Source of the DNA: Apoda limacodes
Lineage: Eukaryota; Arthropoda; Insecta; Lepidoptera; Limacodidae
DNA: 64,000 nucleotides
Direction: 5' to 3'
Assembly: GCA_946406115.1 (NCBI GenBank)
Contig: OX291549.1
Coordinates: 22,157,901 to 22,221,900, forward strand
This document shows positions 10,601 to 25,600 of the stretch, in pieces. Position numbers and translations under genes: made by a program. The notes below the pieces were generated by a model, which was not told the origin of the DNA, searched no databases, and was given only the letters and a program-made list of their open reading frames with translations. How positions within the stretch are numbered: position 1 is the first letter of the stretch; each line of letters begins with the position of its first letter.

Positions 10601-13600
10601 CCGATGAAATGAGATAGAAGAAAATGGCCGAATGTGACAATAATTACATTGATAAGCGGCGATATCGGCGGGTCTATTTTATAGTGATTGGAATTTTCTG
10701 TTTTCCTCTTTGAATCCTTGATTTATATTTTAGAATATTTAAATTGTAAATTTGGTATACATTTTGTGAGCCAATGTGAAGTTACAAGTCGCAATAATCC
10801 GAATAAATACACGTTTTACCGGTGATTTATGATTTTTTTACTGCTTTGTTGTTAATTATAATTATATTTTATCGAATTTATCCGAAAAATTAACGTAAAA
10901 ATGAATTTGAATTGTAGTTTATATATTATTCTCTTGATTTAATACCATATTTTTTTGCTAAATCAAGATTTGGGGGATCTTTTGTGTAAAATATGTAATC
11001 ATTTAGTTACGATAAAGATTGACTTAGCCCTGACGTCATGCGTATCGATATCGGTAATAAAGTCTATTAGGAGTTCTTTTTGCGGTATATACGTTTGACG
11101 GCTCCGTGGCTCTGTTGGTAGAGAAGACTATCTACGGAAACGAGAGGTGCAGGTTCAATCTCCGCACAAGAAAAAAAAGACCAATATAGCCTGGAAGCGA
11201 GAAATCCAAATTAAGTGCATAGCGCCCGAGATAAAATAAGTCAATGTCTCCTGCGATAAGATCCGGTAAGGTCGACATTTGTTTACTGTAAGTGGAATTT
11301 TCTTTTTTCTTTCTGTAATCCGTCATTAATATTTAAAATATAGAATATTAATAAGATAATTAGTCATAGCCATCCGAAGGTGATCGCACATTTGTCCGCA
11401 TCGTACGAGCCACATTTATAGAATTAGAATGAAATGCAATATGTATTACGCGCACGGCGGGGGTGAATTGTAAGAGGTTGCATGATGAAAAATAATATAA
11501 AATACTTGGTTTTCATGACGGTGTTTTGTTTACCAGAAGTCTACTTACAAATAGTTTATATATTTAATGTTCTCATAGTTTTAGTATTATTACTAAATAA
11601 TGTTAAATTTGTTAAATTTAGATACTTTCAATAAAAAAAATTGAGGCGTAGCAATTAAATTTAGTTTTTATTCTTTACAATTACTCAAACAAAATTCTCT
11701 CAACTGGTACTTTCTCCAACGAGCATACCTGATATAGAGGCTATGAGTGCTAACTACACGTATGAACTGATATTCCGTCTCATTGGATGCGCCTCTTGGC
11801 TCCTTTGACCACTCTCTCGCCCGAAATCAAGTGTCATGCACACTAACAGTTTCCTTTGCGCCAATTAATTGGCGTTGTATGTGGCATTATGAGTCAGCAG
11901 TTTGTGATGGATTGCGGGATTTTTATGCATCGTACCCGTGGAGGCAGCTCTGCTTCAGGTCAGAAGATCCTGACATCTGCGCAGCCGCATTTACTGAGAC
12001 AATCTTCGCTGGCATGGAATATTACATTTCTAACCCTCGAGTAGCTGCCGATGTCAAAAAAAGACCGTGGTTTAAAAGGTCTTGTAAAGAAGCTAAAATT
12101 CTCAAGCAAACTGCATATGAGGCTTGGACCACGGTGAATTAAAACTCAAATTAAATGCTGCCTCGAGGTTCAGTTAGAAAGTAACCGCCAGAGCTAAGTT
12201 CCAATTCATCGGCAAAATAGGTGGGCGACTTGCAAGCTATCCCTCTGGGAGTCGTGCTTTCTGGTCGCTTGTTAAGCTGCCAAGGGAAACTTTTTTCAGT
12301 GGTCGTTACCAACCACAGCGAAAAACCGATTCTCCCATAGTGCTAGAGAGAAAGCCGATTTACTGAGCAGTCTCATTGCCTCAAACTCGAATATCAATAA
12401 CGAAGGAGCTGTACCACCTACTTTACCGTGATGCGGTAAGACTATGCCAGAAATCTCCATAACACAGTTGGAGGTCCGGCGGGCGTTAAGCGTTTCAGGA
12501 TTCAACCCAATAAAGACACAACTCTGCGCGTTAATCGCTAAGAAAATCCCATTTACTGTGGTCCTACAATTCCAGAACACAGCACTTACCATCTCCAAGT
12601 GTATTGGGATCTTCGGTGTTGACATCTCCAGCTATATTCAGTTTCGCGACCATTTGGAAACCAAGGTGAAGCTGGCGTCCAAGAAACCAGGAGTATTCAA
12701 TAGAGCGAAGCGAAACTTCACCTCAGGGCAAAGGTTGTTGCTTTACAAATCACAAGTCCGGCCCCATAGGGAGTACTGCTGCCATCTCTAGGCGGGTGCA
12801 CCTGGACACCAGCTTAGCCCTTTTGATTCGGTTCAACGACGAGCAGTAAGAATCGTCGACGATCCCAAACTCACAAGTCGTATCGAACCTTTAAGTCTGA
12901 GGAGAGATTTTTCCTCCCTGTGTGTGTTCTACCGCTTGTATAATTGTTCTGTGTTTTGAGGAATTGTTTGAAATTATTTCCACAGCTACTTTCTACCATC
13001 GCGCCATCGACAGTGAATTCATTCTCACTCTTCGTAACCTAAATGGTCACAAACAGTGCGGTTTGAGAGGAACTTACTCCCGCGAACGCTTAAGTTGTGG
13101 AATAAGCTCTCTGCTGAGGTTTTCTCGAGGGACTACGATATGGGGTTCTTTAAGAAGAAACTGATTAGATTTTTAAATTTCCTATAAGACGTGATTATAA
13201 TCCTAATAGTTTAGGTTCTAATGGTATGCTTACACTCTTGCATTCAACGCTATTTTATTGGGCACATATACGAGCACAAGCGTGTAAACAGTTTGCTTTG
13301 TCGATAAATAGGTATTATTTAATAATAATAATAATAATAAACGCGACAAATAGGTATTATTTAATTTCACCAGTGCGCTAGTTTGCAATAATTTTATGCA
13401 GGTAAAATTATCGATAGTGTTTTTTGACAACACTATTCCACTTACACATTTGCATTTTTTTTTCTGTTTCGTTTTTCATTTGGCATGGTTGATCTTGTAC
13501 ATTCTATATTTATGGTTCATAGTGACAATGTAGAAAAAACCACGTTTGCCTAATTAGAACCTGAAACAAGGTGTATTTTTTTTTAAATAGGCTGATAAAG

Positions 13601-16600
13601 CCTAAAGTAGGGTTAAGCATAACTATGGCAAAGAAGGTGTCGTATAAACGGTCTTTCTTTGCAAATTCTAAATTTATATTTTTTATAATATTACGAAATA
13701 TAGTTTTTAATTTATTGTCAAAACCCATTATCTCCAAAGTTTGTCATTCGAAAAAATCCAGGATAATTCAGACTGATAAAAATAATTAGCTATATTTAAC
13801 ATAAACTTAAGTTTAAATTTAACAGCTTTTGCCTCGAATTTCGAATTTTAAGAAAACCTTAGCTTTTCTATAAATTTCATCCTCTAAGAAATTCATAGCT
13901 TTTTTTGCAGTGATAGGTAACGATATTTGACTTTTGCTAAGCCCTCAGGTGTGATAACGTTCTGCCTCCTTCAGTTTTCCTCCCTTCGACCTTGTCCTCG
14001 CGACCTAACTCCCACCGTATCGTGTTGGCAGTCCACTAAAAAAAACATAGTATGACGTGCCATGTTTCTAATGTCTGATACGGCCTGTTTAAGCGACCCA
14101 ACACGGGTGGAATAATAAAAATGCAATTGGAATATTTTTAACTGTAATGTATTTCTCATGAGATATTTATAGAACTACGTATGTATAATTGTAGGTATGA
14201 TTCCGATTCGACCTCTACGACTCTTTTCACAGTGGATTGGATATTTAATCTACGACACACAATACGCATATCACTTTCCTTTTCTGGTACCATTTTTAGG
14301 GCTCCGTTAGCAAAATTAGAAAACTAAACCCTTATAAGTCTTCATGTCAGTTCGTCCATCACAGCCGCATAATTACATAGTTCTGTCGTCTTTGCATCGG
14401 TTCTACTAAAATTTTATAGAAAGGAAGAAACAGATTTGTTATTATAAAAAATTAAAAAAATTGGGGTTTATATAGATATATAATCTGAATCTCGAAAACG
14501 GCTCCAACGATTTTCATGAAATTTAGTATGCAGGGGGTTTCGAGGACGGTAAATCGATCTAGCTAGGTTTGATTTTTAGAAAACGCCGTTTCATCCGTGT
14601 TTATAAGGCAGTGATAAACTGAAAAGTATGATTCTTCCTGACCTATTGGCGAGTAGTAATAAGCAACACTAAAGTTATTTGACAATAGGTGGCGTTATTA
14701 AGCAACGCTTAAGCTACTTGACATTAGATGGCGCTGTTTAAAAATGTGTTCTCCAGGTAATTATTTTGGATTGGATAGGGCCTCAAAAAATTGACGTTTT
14801 TAAGTCGTTTTTTCTCTAAAATATATATTTCGCAAGTTATTGGCTTGCAAAGTTGAAAATTGTGTCTCTAACTTCCGCCGTAACCGCGCGTTCTAAAAAT
14901 CTGAAAATTTAATGTATTAAGATAATATAGCTTTATAAATGCTTTCAACGAAAATTGTTTTCGACAAAATCGGTTCATAATTTTATTTTAAATATTCGCA
15001 ATAGTAGTAGTGTAAAATTTTATCGTATCGTTATACTTAATTTTTTTTTAGAAAATTCGAACGGTTTTTTTTTGTCAAAAGTAAATAATTTAATACAAAT
15101 GGAATGCTTTCGTTTTTTATTCTCAAATGTTCTCATTTTTCTATACAAATCCATATGCTTATTTTATTTTATCGATCCGTAACTTAAAACGCATGGCGTA
15201 GGTTAGCACTGTCATTTCATTGCCTTTTTGCCTTATTGGTAGAATGAAAATAATTAATCGATAATGGCGTTCGTAGTTGTTTCGATACCATATCGACTGT
15301 TGGTGGTCGGCATTAGTGTCCAAGCCTTCGTTTGTCGTGAGAAGTTCGCCCTGACCTCTGGGATGATGAACTTGTAATACCTTGCCAACTTGGTGTTTCT
15401 ACTGCCAGTCTTTACGTTTTTGCACTGTCCATCATATTTAACCTTGTTAATCGGTGCGGTGCGGCATGTCGTACATATTTAACTGTTTCTAGTGTTGAAG
15501 AAACTAATTAAGGTATGTTTTCTAAAGTTTTTAGTATATTAGTTTTCTATACACGAAGGAAATATTCCACAAACTATAATAAAACTGTATAGGAGTACTG
15601 TGTCTCTACATAGAAAAATTTCAAAAAACACACGGGATACAGTTACTTATTTATCTATATTTGTAAATACTTCTTTACTAATATATAAAGCTGGTGAGTT
15701 TGTGTGTTTCAATGATATCTCCTAGTGACTTATGAAGTCCTAGTACATCAATCTTACAAATACACAAATCTTCATAGAAATTAAGAAATACAATATAATT
15801 ATGCATACATAGAAAATATCTTTCTTCGTTTGTATCTCCCTAAGGGTTAGTCTTTGAAGAAAATATATTATACATGCCATATTTATGGCTACATCATCAA
15901 TACAAACAAATATTTTCATAGCAGCTCGACAGATCAATTGTTAGAAGAGCACCTTACACGGACTGTGGATTGTTGCAGGTTAAAAGTCCTGGCTCGAGGT
16001 TTATCTTTAAACTGCAACTTTGCTATGAAAATATTTGTTTACTTTGATGAATTCTATTTCTATTTCTTTTCTAATTCTTTCTTAATGGAGAGAAAGAGAA
16101 TAAAGTCGTATTTAGATATCCTTTCAAATTTCTAGATCCAGCAGTTCGTGCTGTGCGTTAATTTGTCAGTGTCAGTCAATCAGTTGTTTAGGCAGTTTCT
16201 TCTTTTATATATACTCTCTCTTCTATTTATGTATTATGCATTGAATTAATTCCTAAAATACTAAAACCAAATAGGTAATAAATTCCACAACTTTAGTCGA
16301 CAGTGTGATTTTTTTTTTTGCGAAAAGTTAGACTTTACAGGTTAAGTTTCTTTTGTTGTGACATCATGGCGTGTCGCTGTTAACATGTTCATTATCACGT
16401 ATCACGCTATACGCCATTGTCACGGAAACATCGAAGACAAAGGCGCACGTAGATACTCCATGTTTACTAACCAGGTACCAATTTAGTGCTCAACATATAT
16501 TTTTGTTAAAAAAGGAAAATTACATGTGTGTGTGTGAGGTAGATACTAATGTAGCGTTGTAACAATTGTTTTTAGTAAAAGAAGAAAAAAAAACATGCTG

Positions 16601-19600
16601 TGTGTAAAACAGTTACTTTATATTCATGTTTTTGTTGATAGTTAGTAATTTCAACGCATTCGTGATACGTCATGCATGGTTGTCGTGCCATGCATACACG
16701 ATTGACAATATAAAAACTGCAGAATGTGGTAATGATCTTCTCAAGGTTGATTTTTTCCTTTCTTCTACGTCAGACTAAGGTTTTTAGACTTGTTTAAAAA
16801 TCGAGTAATCTGAAAGTAAACCGATCATATGTCAGTCGGCACTCGTAATAGAGGTAGGCAGTGATCACAGTTGATACGATCTTGGCACAATTCTTTTCCT
16901 TGATCTACTCACGCACATCAATGCTTTCATACACGTTCGTCGATTCAAGGTACTATACATAAAATCTCGTCTGTTTCATAGAGAAAAATTCTCAGACTAC
17001 CACTTTCTAAGAACTCGGTAAAGAAATGAATTGCGATGTTTTGAATTTGATAGTGTGAAAATTTTGCTTGTATTTTGATACTCGCGTCAAAATACCGTCT
17101 GCCAGATATACCTGGGTAGTCTATCGGATTTCAATAGGAAGCAGTTGCTCAAGCCGAAGTTGAGCTCCTCCCAGGGTTACTTTGTGCGAACCGCCGCAAC
17201 TCTTCGCAGGTGAGGGCCAAAAGTACCTCCGCAAAGGTTGCCCTCGGCACAGAACAAGGAATAGCACGAAGCGGCTACATTTAGTTTTTAAGGCCATCTG
17301 CGGCCAACTATTAGTAGAAAAGGGGGCGTCTATATATCATGTGAGGTGAATTTGGCGATTTTTCGACGCTCCCTCCCACTTTGGTGAGATGTAGCGGGAT
17401 TTGGCTCGAACCCCTCCCCACTACCCTAATCTTACGTGAGATTTTTTAAATGACCGACCCGACCGAAGAGCCAAAAAACGAAACTCTTCTCTTCTATAAC
17501 TCCAAATAGATCTCAATAGAACTGTTATTTACAATATAAAGATAAAAAAAAAAACACTCTTAATGTTGCCAGCATCAAAGTTTCTTTGCAGACTGTGACT
17601 TAAAAAAAAAGTAAGTGCATAGTTTATTGGACCATTTGTAACTTAAAATAAACACAAGTTGAACATTACCTGTCTCGTAATGACTTATAAGTAGATGTCA
17701 TTTAAGTGTAGTGTAGTGTGCAATGTTCGACCTTTGAATGATAGCATACATTTATTTCCGTCAACTACTGAATTATTAGCCTGCAGGATGATAAAAATAC
17801 CCAGACTATATAACAGTAATGTGGTATTGTGTTATTAGTCATAAATAAACCTACTATAATCAAGGGCGTAGCAAAAAATTTTTCCTAGGGAGGGCAAATT
17901 TTCCAATTGCCCTTCATACATAGTATAAGGGATAGCTTTCTAGCATTTTCTAGGGTGGGCAAGGCCCATGACTACAATACCTGTCTATATCGTTTACTAT
18001 TGCTTATATTTTTTGATATTGACATTTTTTTTTAACTTAATGCTTAAACGATGAAAAAAAATTATACAAAATTTATTTCTGATAGTCTCTAGATTAAGTT
18101 ACCTTGATATCACTTTGAACGCCATTTTTTTTTAATTACTCAAAGTTGATTTCTAGAATTAATTTCTGCGGCTTGAAATCAAAATACAAATTAACAATTC
18201 AGGGAACTTTGCATCTCTCTTCTGACAGCATTAATCCTAAAAGCAATTACGAGAAATGGTAAATGGTTTAAGCAATAGCCATTGTATTATATAGTCTGTG
18301 GCCAAGGATAAGTCCATCGTAATGACGGATGACTTCCTGTCCCACATCCTTATCGGAGACGTGCGCTACGCGTCCAAATTGCACAATTACCTGACCGACA
18401 TTGTGGTCGGCCGACCGCGACCGTACCGCTGCTGAGCAGGTGTATCTGTATACCCAATGACTTGACATAACTATCCTTTGAAACACGTATCGAGCGGTAC
18501 TACAAGTACAACTCGCAAAATGTATATTGGAGTCCTTTAGTAAAAGCGCAATGGTGAAGTTTTTTGAGTAACTCTTATACGACTTCCTTTATGATGCCAT
18601 GCTGTACAGGCTGAGGGCTAAGAACGCTCTAGTGCCAGCTGTTAATGGCAAACGACGTACATATTTTATTTTTTAAATCGATTTGCCTGGAAAATCCTGG
18701 AGTTTACTTTTACAAAAAAGGTAGATCCCGGGGTTTCTGGCTTTATGAGATTTTCATAAGCCATTATTTTTTTTATATTTTTTGAAGTTCCAATCAAGAA
18801 GTTATATACACGGTGAGGATTTTGACACGTTATTGATTCTGAATGTGCACCACCTTCTTTTAAACTGTATGCAAGAAGAAAACGCATAGGGAACATTATT
18901 ATATGTTACCTATATTCTTTATTCGTAACTCCGCTTACGTAATTAAGTACGTGGGTAACACATTTGTTAATAGACAAAAATGTCAATATAGGTGGCACTT
19001 TTTATTGTGTTAGTATTTTTAATTTCTTTACCACCAATTGTTTCGAAATTGCTGTAGGTAATCGATTTAGCTTTTACTTTTTTTTCTTATAAGGGCATAA
19101 TTTTTTTGCAAATAATAATTAGTCTATGATTGTTAGACAAACCGCGCGGAAGTATTGTAGAATGCAAATTATTAACTACTGTGATACCTATACAAGTAAA
19201 CATATCCAACACAAGTGTTCATTAGGCGTAATATATTGCACTTGAATATTCAGTTTTTGACTCAAGAACAAAAAAAAATTAACAATTTGAATTTCAACTT
19301 CATATTCTATTTTTAAATTATAAAATTTGGTCAGTTTAATATTGATACTGGGCTTGCCTAAGATAGGTTTCAATTGTAATAATATCTAATATTTTGCAAA
19401 CATTGTTGATCTTCTATTGTATTTTGTCATATAAATAAATCAAAAGGATTTATTATAACGATATATGAACACGCAATACCTCCTTGAACTGTGGGTCCTA
19501 TTTCACGTCTAGGTGTAGCCATCGATATTGTGATTGTCAAGCGTATCGAACTGTATGACACATTCGCAGTTTGTCAAATAAATCTTATATATATACCAAA

Positions 19601-22600
19601 CCAGGTAGGCGTATCAGATAAATTATATTTATAATTTTAGGCTGTTCTAAAATGAAAAACATGGATACGCCAATATCACGACTATAATGTAAACTATATA
19701 AATGTAACTTAATAAATAAGACAGCTTAACCAAATTAGATTAGTTTATTTTATTATATATAATATAACCGTTTAAACTAGCATTAGAAACCAGATAAAGT
19801 TCACCTGGTGCATTTGTTAAAGCAACATTGCAGAAAGTGCTTCGGGTTCAAATCTTAACCTACTGCGGGATATTCAGTGTTTAATGTTTAATTCTTGTTG
19901 AATAGTGACTTACTTGACAGATCAATGCAGAGCCTAAATAAAATAAGAGGTTCATAACATGTGCAAGTCATTTTAATAAAAACATACCATGTTGATACCT
20001 ATTTTTTTCCGGTTTGGGTGGTTTGATAAAGTATGTTTCGTTTCATCAAGCAGCAACTGCAAATACGGCATGTAAAAGCTAAGCGAGCGTTGCCGCAGTA
20101 TATTTACAAGTATTATAACCAAAATACCGAATATGTGACGAAAACGGATATAGGTACTCGGGTTCAAATCATCGAGAGACATAAATGTTATATTGAAGAT
20201 AAATTAATTGCCGTACGTTTGAATTTGAACTTGTTAGTTACGCAATTTGCACACGTAATATTTTTTTTACTTTAAATATTTATAGGTACGTGAACAACAC
20301 TACGATGTTCGTAAGTCATAATCGGATGGATATCCTTAATTTTTTTTCTATGTATCCTTAAGTTATTTTGTACCTAACAATTATTTATATGCACAATTTG
20401 ACACTTGCATTAACATCATTTCTTACTTATAAAATACCTACTTACAACGTTTATCACATACGAAATCATTGTTTTCAGTGTTCCCAAGAACATCGTCCAA
20501 GAACACCTGATGAATTGACTTCGTAACTACCGTACTTGTACACAAACCACGATTCACTTTATTGTGAGACCGTGTTATTTTTCTGTACGTCTTTCCTTTT
20601 AAATCATTGATACGTGCAAAGGTTTTTCCTGTGATCCAACTCGAGATTTCAATGTTTACATTAAGTAGATATTTTCAACTTCGTATACTCTAATACGTAT
20701 GTACATATATAAGTACGGTCGCAAACAAGTTTTTATGCTGTATTTTGTAGTGGAACGAAGTCTCGACAAAGACATGAGTTCGCAAAATGTTGTGCAATTG
20801 TTGTTTCAAATGACAAGTCATTTTTATACCGTTCACCTAAAACGGCTTCCATGACAACTATGTTATTTAAATATTATTCTTCCTTGTTATTACTAGTCGT
20901 TTCTCATCCTGAAAGCAATACAGATAAGATACTTATATACAGTCTTTAGTATTTTGTTCAACTTTACCGATGAATGAATTGGGACGTTTGCCAAGAATTG
21001 GATTTCTGCTTTAAGTTCAACAGCACACTATCTACAGTAATAAAACATTCAGACTGTTATTTGTGAGCATTGCAGTCGCCAACGATGTCGTAGTCCCGTC
21101 TGGGTCAACTATTCAGGGATTCTCTTCGACTTCTTTTCTAGTTCGTTGTACCAATAAGGTTTTTTTTGTGTATTCAAATAGTTTTATTTTTTCGATACTC
21201 TCATACATATTATGTGCCTGTAGTTTTTCTCATTTCTGTTTTAATATTGTACATAGTTTAAATTATATCGTTTCTAAATAAAGTATCGACATTATTATTG
21301 TCTACTACTTGTACAACTCCTTCGTAGAAGATTTTAAATTGTTGATAGTTTTCTTGTACTTTCTAAAACTTCTCTAGCTATACTTTACTGAGATTATAGT
21401 CGTGAAGTTTATTACTTGTCTAGTGGATTTATTGCGTATCTGCCCTCGTAAACTAGATCTTTATCTAGGGATCGTGGTGTAAACTATGCTTGGCAAACAT
21501 TTGAACATCGTGACTCGACTGTCATTAACACTGTAACATAAATTTGTTGTATTATTAGTGTATGCAAGCCCTTGATTACTTATACAGCAGCTCGGTCATT
21601 GAATCCTTCTCCATTTTGATCAGATGTAGAGGCGTAGACCCTTTAATATTCCGTCGACAGTAGTTTAACGCACATGTTCACCTTAACATAATTAACAATC
21701 ATATACCTAAACGCGGTAACAAAAAACGCCTTCACACTAAGTATATCTTAAATATATAGTTTACAAGCTAGTAACTTCCTTGTCATTTCCTTATTTTATT
21801 ATGTTGCTTTGTTATAATGTCGCGGATATTAACATAAAAAGTTGTCTAGGCATTGGAAGTAACTGAGCAATAAAATTTAAACACTTTTTTAGTTAAATCT
21901 TGTTAACCCGTACACGGAAAAGGAAATGACTTAATGAAATTGCATAGTCGAACTGACCTGGCCAATTTTAAGAACTTTTTTATCGCGATGTACTTAATAG
22001 ATTCTTTTATACGAATTGCTAAAATTTTATGTAACCATTTTCGTATTACTGCGGGGGCGGACAATAATATGGTACCAGCGACGGTGTAAATTGATTTATT
22101 TACCGGACACTTACGTCAGTTTCTAAGAGACGTATTTACAAGTTCAAGGTGAAGATAAGTCGCTGGGGAAACACCAATCGGATACCATATCAAACAATGT
22201 ACGCTAACTTAAAATATTTAAAGTAAAGTAAGCGTTTTGAGACGGTGTAAACATTGGTAGTGTTTAACATTCCACCATAATAGAGATCGGCTTCACGTGA
22301 CATTGTCATTAGTGACTTTATATACACAGGTGCTGGCGGAATACGTTTCATTTCAAAGAGCAGATACGAAGGTACGAAAAGAAAGATGATTCACTGTTGT
22401 ACGTAAGAATGCTAACATGCATTTAACACTAACTCATAGATATGGTCAGGAACCTACTTCGACATGGAAGATTTTAAAGTGTGACATCATTGGATATTCT
22501 CGTATCTACATATATCAGAAACTCTAGTTTTAGTTATTAGACGTGATATTAGTGGTTAATTTGTGCATACCAATACCTTGCATACCAATTTTTTATTTTT

Positions 22601-25600
22601 TAAATCAAATACCTCTACATATTGTCAGTTGCTAGCGCCATATGACTAAAGATTTCGTGCTGGAAGGAAGAAGTCTGTATTAGTAGTAGCCTTAAAAGTA
22701 GTAGCCAGCCTAAAAAAACTACTAACCCACTAACTGCAGTCTAATTAGTTATTATAAAATTACGTGAGCAAAAAACTGCAAAAACGGCTGCAAATTTAAT
22801 TATCAAATAAAGCATTCTATTGCATCATAGTATAGCTCTTCTAATTTACATTTCCTTTGTAAGTGGGTTAACTGGTTAGCCGTAAATTGGCTTACTCGTA
22901 ACTGGTTGCGGATTATTGAATGGAATTTGTCGTTGTCAAAGATCTGGTATCACTGCGATAGTACATAACACAGGCGTGAGAATCGAATCTGACTTTTGCT
23001 CGTTAACTGGCTTCGTGACCAACCTCGCATTCAGACTTTTATCATTCCATCTCAAGAGATATTTGTTACCTAGACTAACCTATGAAATAACACCAATGGC
23101 ACAAACAATCAATATTTAGCGGATAGAATTACTCTACAACTTCTACCTTTTATGTACTTACAAGTTATACATGTTTCTATTCTTGTATTAAGAATTCAGT
23201 CTTAAAATAAGTTAGACAATGATAAAGAAATGTGGGGTAAGTAAAAAAGGTGAATAACTTTTAACACTAACAACCAGTTTTCTTATTCATAAACATCACG
23301 TACGAAATTGTTAAACAAACAGTAGTTGGTTCTCGAGAACCTGTTATTGTCGCTTGGCACGTCTGTTAACATAAATCGCAATTTTTCTCATCTCACACAC
23401 AGGTCAGGCAGTTATTTCATTTGGCTATCTTTACCTGAATCTATAGAGCGTAGTATTTTGAGCACTGTCCAGATCAAAGATATGATGTTAGATATCTTCA
23501 AGTATACAAAAGATTTTTAATAGACTATTCATTTTCATTATTTAGCAACTTTACTAACCTTTTTAGATCAGCGTCGGTCCGTCTAGGAAAAAGTAAGTGT
23601 GACATTGTCCCTTAATCCGTTATGTCCTCTTTTTATATGAAATGCACACTGCTACTTCAACTGATTCCTAGATATGTCGATTACTAAATAGTTATCCTAG
23701 TTCTTTCTTCATCTGTTATCGTTAAATGACTCTCTCTTTTGAAAAGTCGTTACTATCAATTCTCTTTATTTTGACAACAAAAGCTAAATTTTAAGCTTTT
23801 AAGTTCTGTACAATTTCCAGTATTCAGTCGACTGCCCCTTAATTCGTCTTGTGCCATTATAACGAGTATGTGACCTGCATAATACCACTTTAGGTGATTC
23901 CTAGAGATATTGTGACATGTGTCAGTTTAGTCTTAAATTAGGTAAACTACAACAATAGTTACCACAATGATTACTCGTGTTTTAAATTATTTCAAGATAT
24001 TGTATAGGTTCTGGATTTCGATACTAAGAATTTTCCTATATATTTTTTTATAACAAAAGCTAAATCTCATGCTTGCTAGCTCTGCATAGTGTCTGTTTTC
24101 TATGTCAAAGTGAATTGCAAATAGTTTGAAAGTTAAAGTTTATTATTTACATTACGTTGCCTTTTCTTTTTAATCAATTAGCATTGTTTAGAGCTGTTGT
24201 AGAGGCATCCGCAATTATCATGCGGAGTGTGGTGTCGCTGCTACTCATTACGGCCCATTATTGCAACGAGGGCGATACGTGCTTTGTGCATTGAAACAAT
24301 TTCATGCCATATTGGGCCCTTAAGGGAACCGACGGCGTCAATCATTCTGCAGCACCTCTTATAGAATAATTGATTTAAGTGACCATTAAATGTACTTTAA
24401 TTAATGCACCTGTAGCGTAGGTATTCACCATATCTTAAATTATAATTATTATGGTTTCAATAAAACAGTGTTTCTTTTTTAATGTATTTTATTTTTAAAT
24501 TATATAGGTATTTTTTGTTTAATTTTATGTTTAAATAATTATATCTATTCATTTACACACAGTTGTTTCTTATTCTTCCTATGTATGGGTAGACTCTGAC
24601 TTTGTGTGCTATCTTCTTTTCGGAAAATATGTTTTTACACCAAGTCATTGGGTAAACCACCATGCTGAGCCGAAGGTCGTGGGTTCCATTTCCACATAGC
24701 ACAAAGTTGTATACACATACATAAATTTATTTATATTCGTTATCTGGTGTCCGTAGTACAAGCTTTGCTCAGCTTGGGACCAGACCAGTGTCTAGTGTCT
24801 ATTGTTAAAAAATATTTATTATTATTGTCTTCAATTCAGGTATAACATGCGTATAGGCATCGTATAAGGACTTTTTTAATTTTATAACCTACATGATTTG
24901 ATCAGGGCATTTAATTATCACAACTTGCCTAAAAATTATAATATTTTACCCATAATAAAGGAATACAATAGCCGATAAATCTTGCAAAATTCACTGGTTA
25001 ATAAACAATTGCTGATCAAGATCGCTGATGTGCATCAGTCAGTATCATTTACGGCTTCGGTAACCCAGCTTGATTTGGACATTACTTAATTCGACGAGCA
25101 CATGTTTGGTATTTTACTTCCAGATATGGTGCGTGCGGTCTTTATTTTATCATTTTACAGAGAATTCGAATTATCGGATCGCATATCTACCGGTGAAACG
25201 ACATTGCCTTCACAACTATGACTCAGAGAAGCATGTACTTGAACATTCAATGTTTTAGTTATTATTAAATTTCTTTCGATAAATGTTTCAGTTATGATAG
25301 TTTTAGTTAGTGATGTTATACTTGATAAAGGTGAATCATTCTTTATAATAATTAATGTGGTCTCAATGCCACGTCCAAAATCTACGGCAATATTATTCTT
25401 GTTGGGGTAGGATAGAAACGAGGCCGGCAACTCGGGTCTATTTTCGTGAAGTCTATGATCTACTAAACTAGAAGACTTCCTGGTGACACAGTTAAGATTT
25501 TTGATTCAATTGCTGTATTACTCGTATGTAACTCAATCGCTATCATAAGTCCTATTTTGTAATAAAAACTGTGTGTACGCACGTACGTAGGTACGACATT

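Noticed and set aside
11098..11165. tRNA-like sequence with A and B boxes (also at 24640, 31727 and 62600)
   Set aside because: Each continues into a shared SINE body and lacks a paired acceptor stem, so these are SINE heads, not tRNA genes.
18268..18486. 72-codon minus-strand frame in a GC-rich patch
   Set aside because: No homology recognised, no splice partners. Left as an unexplained islet.
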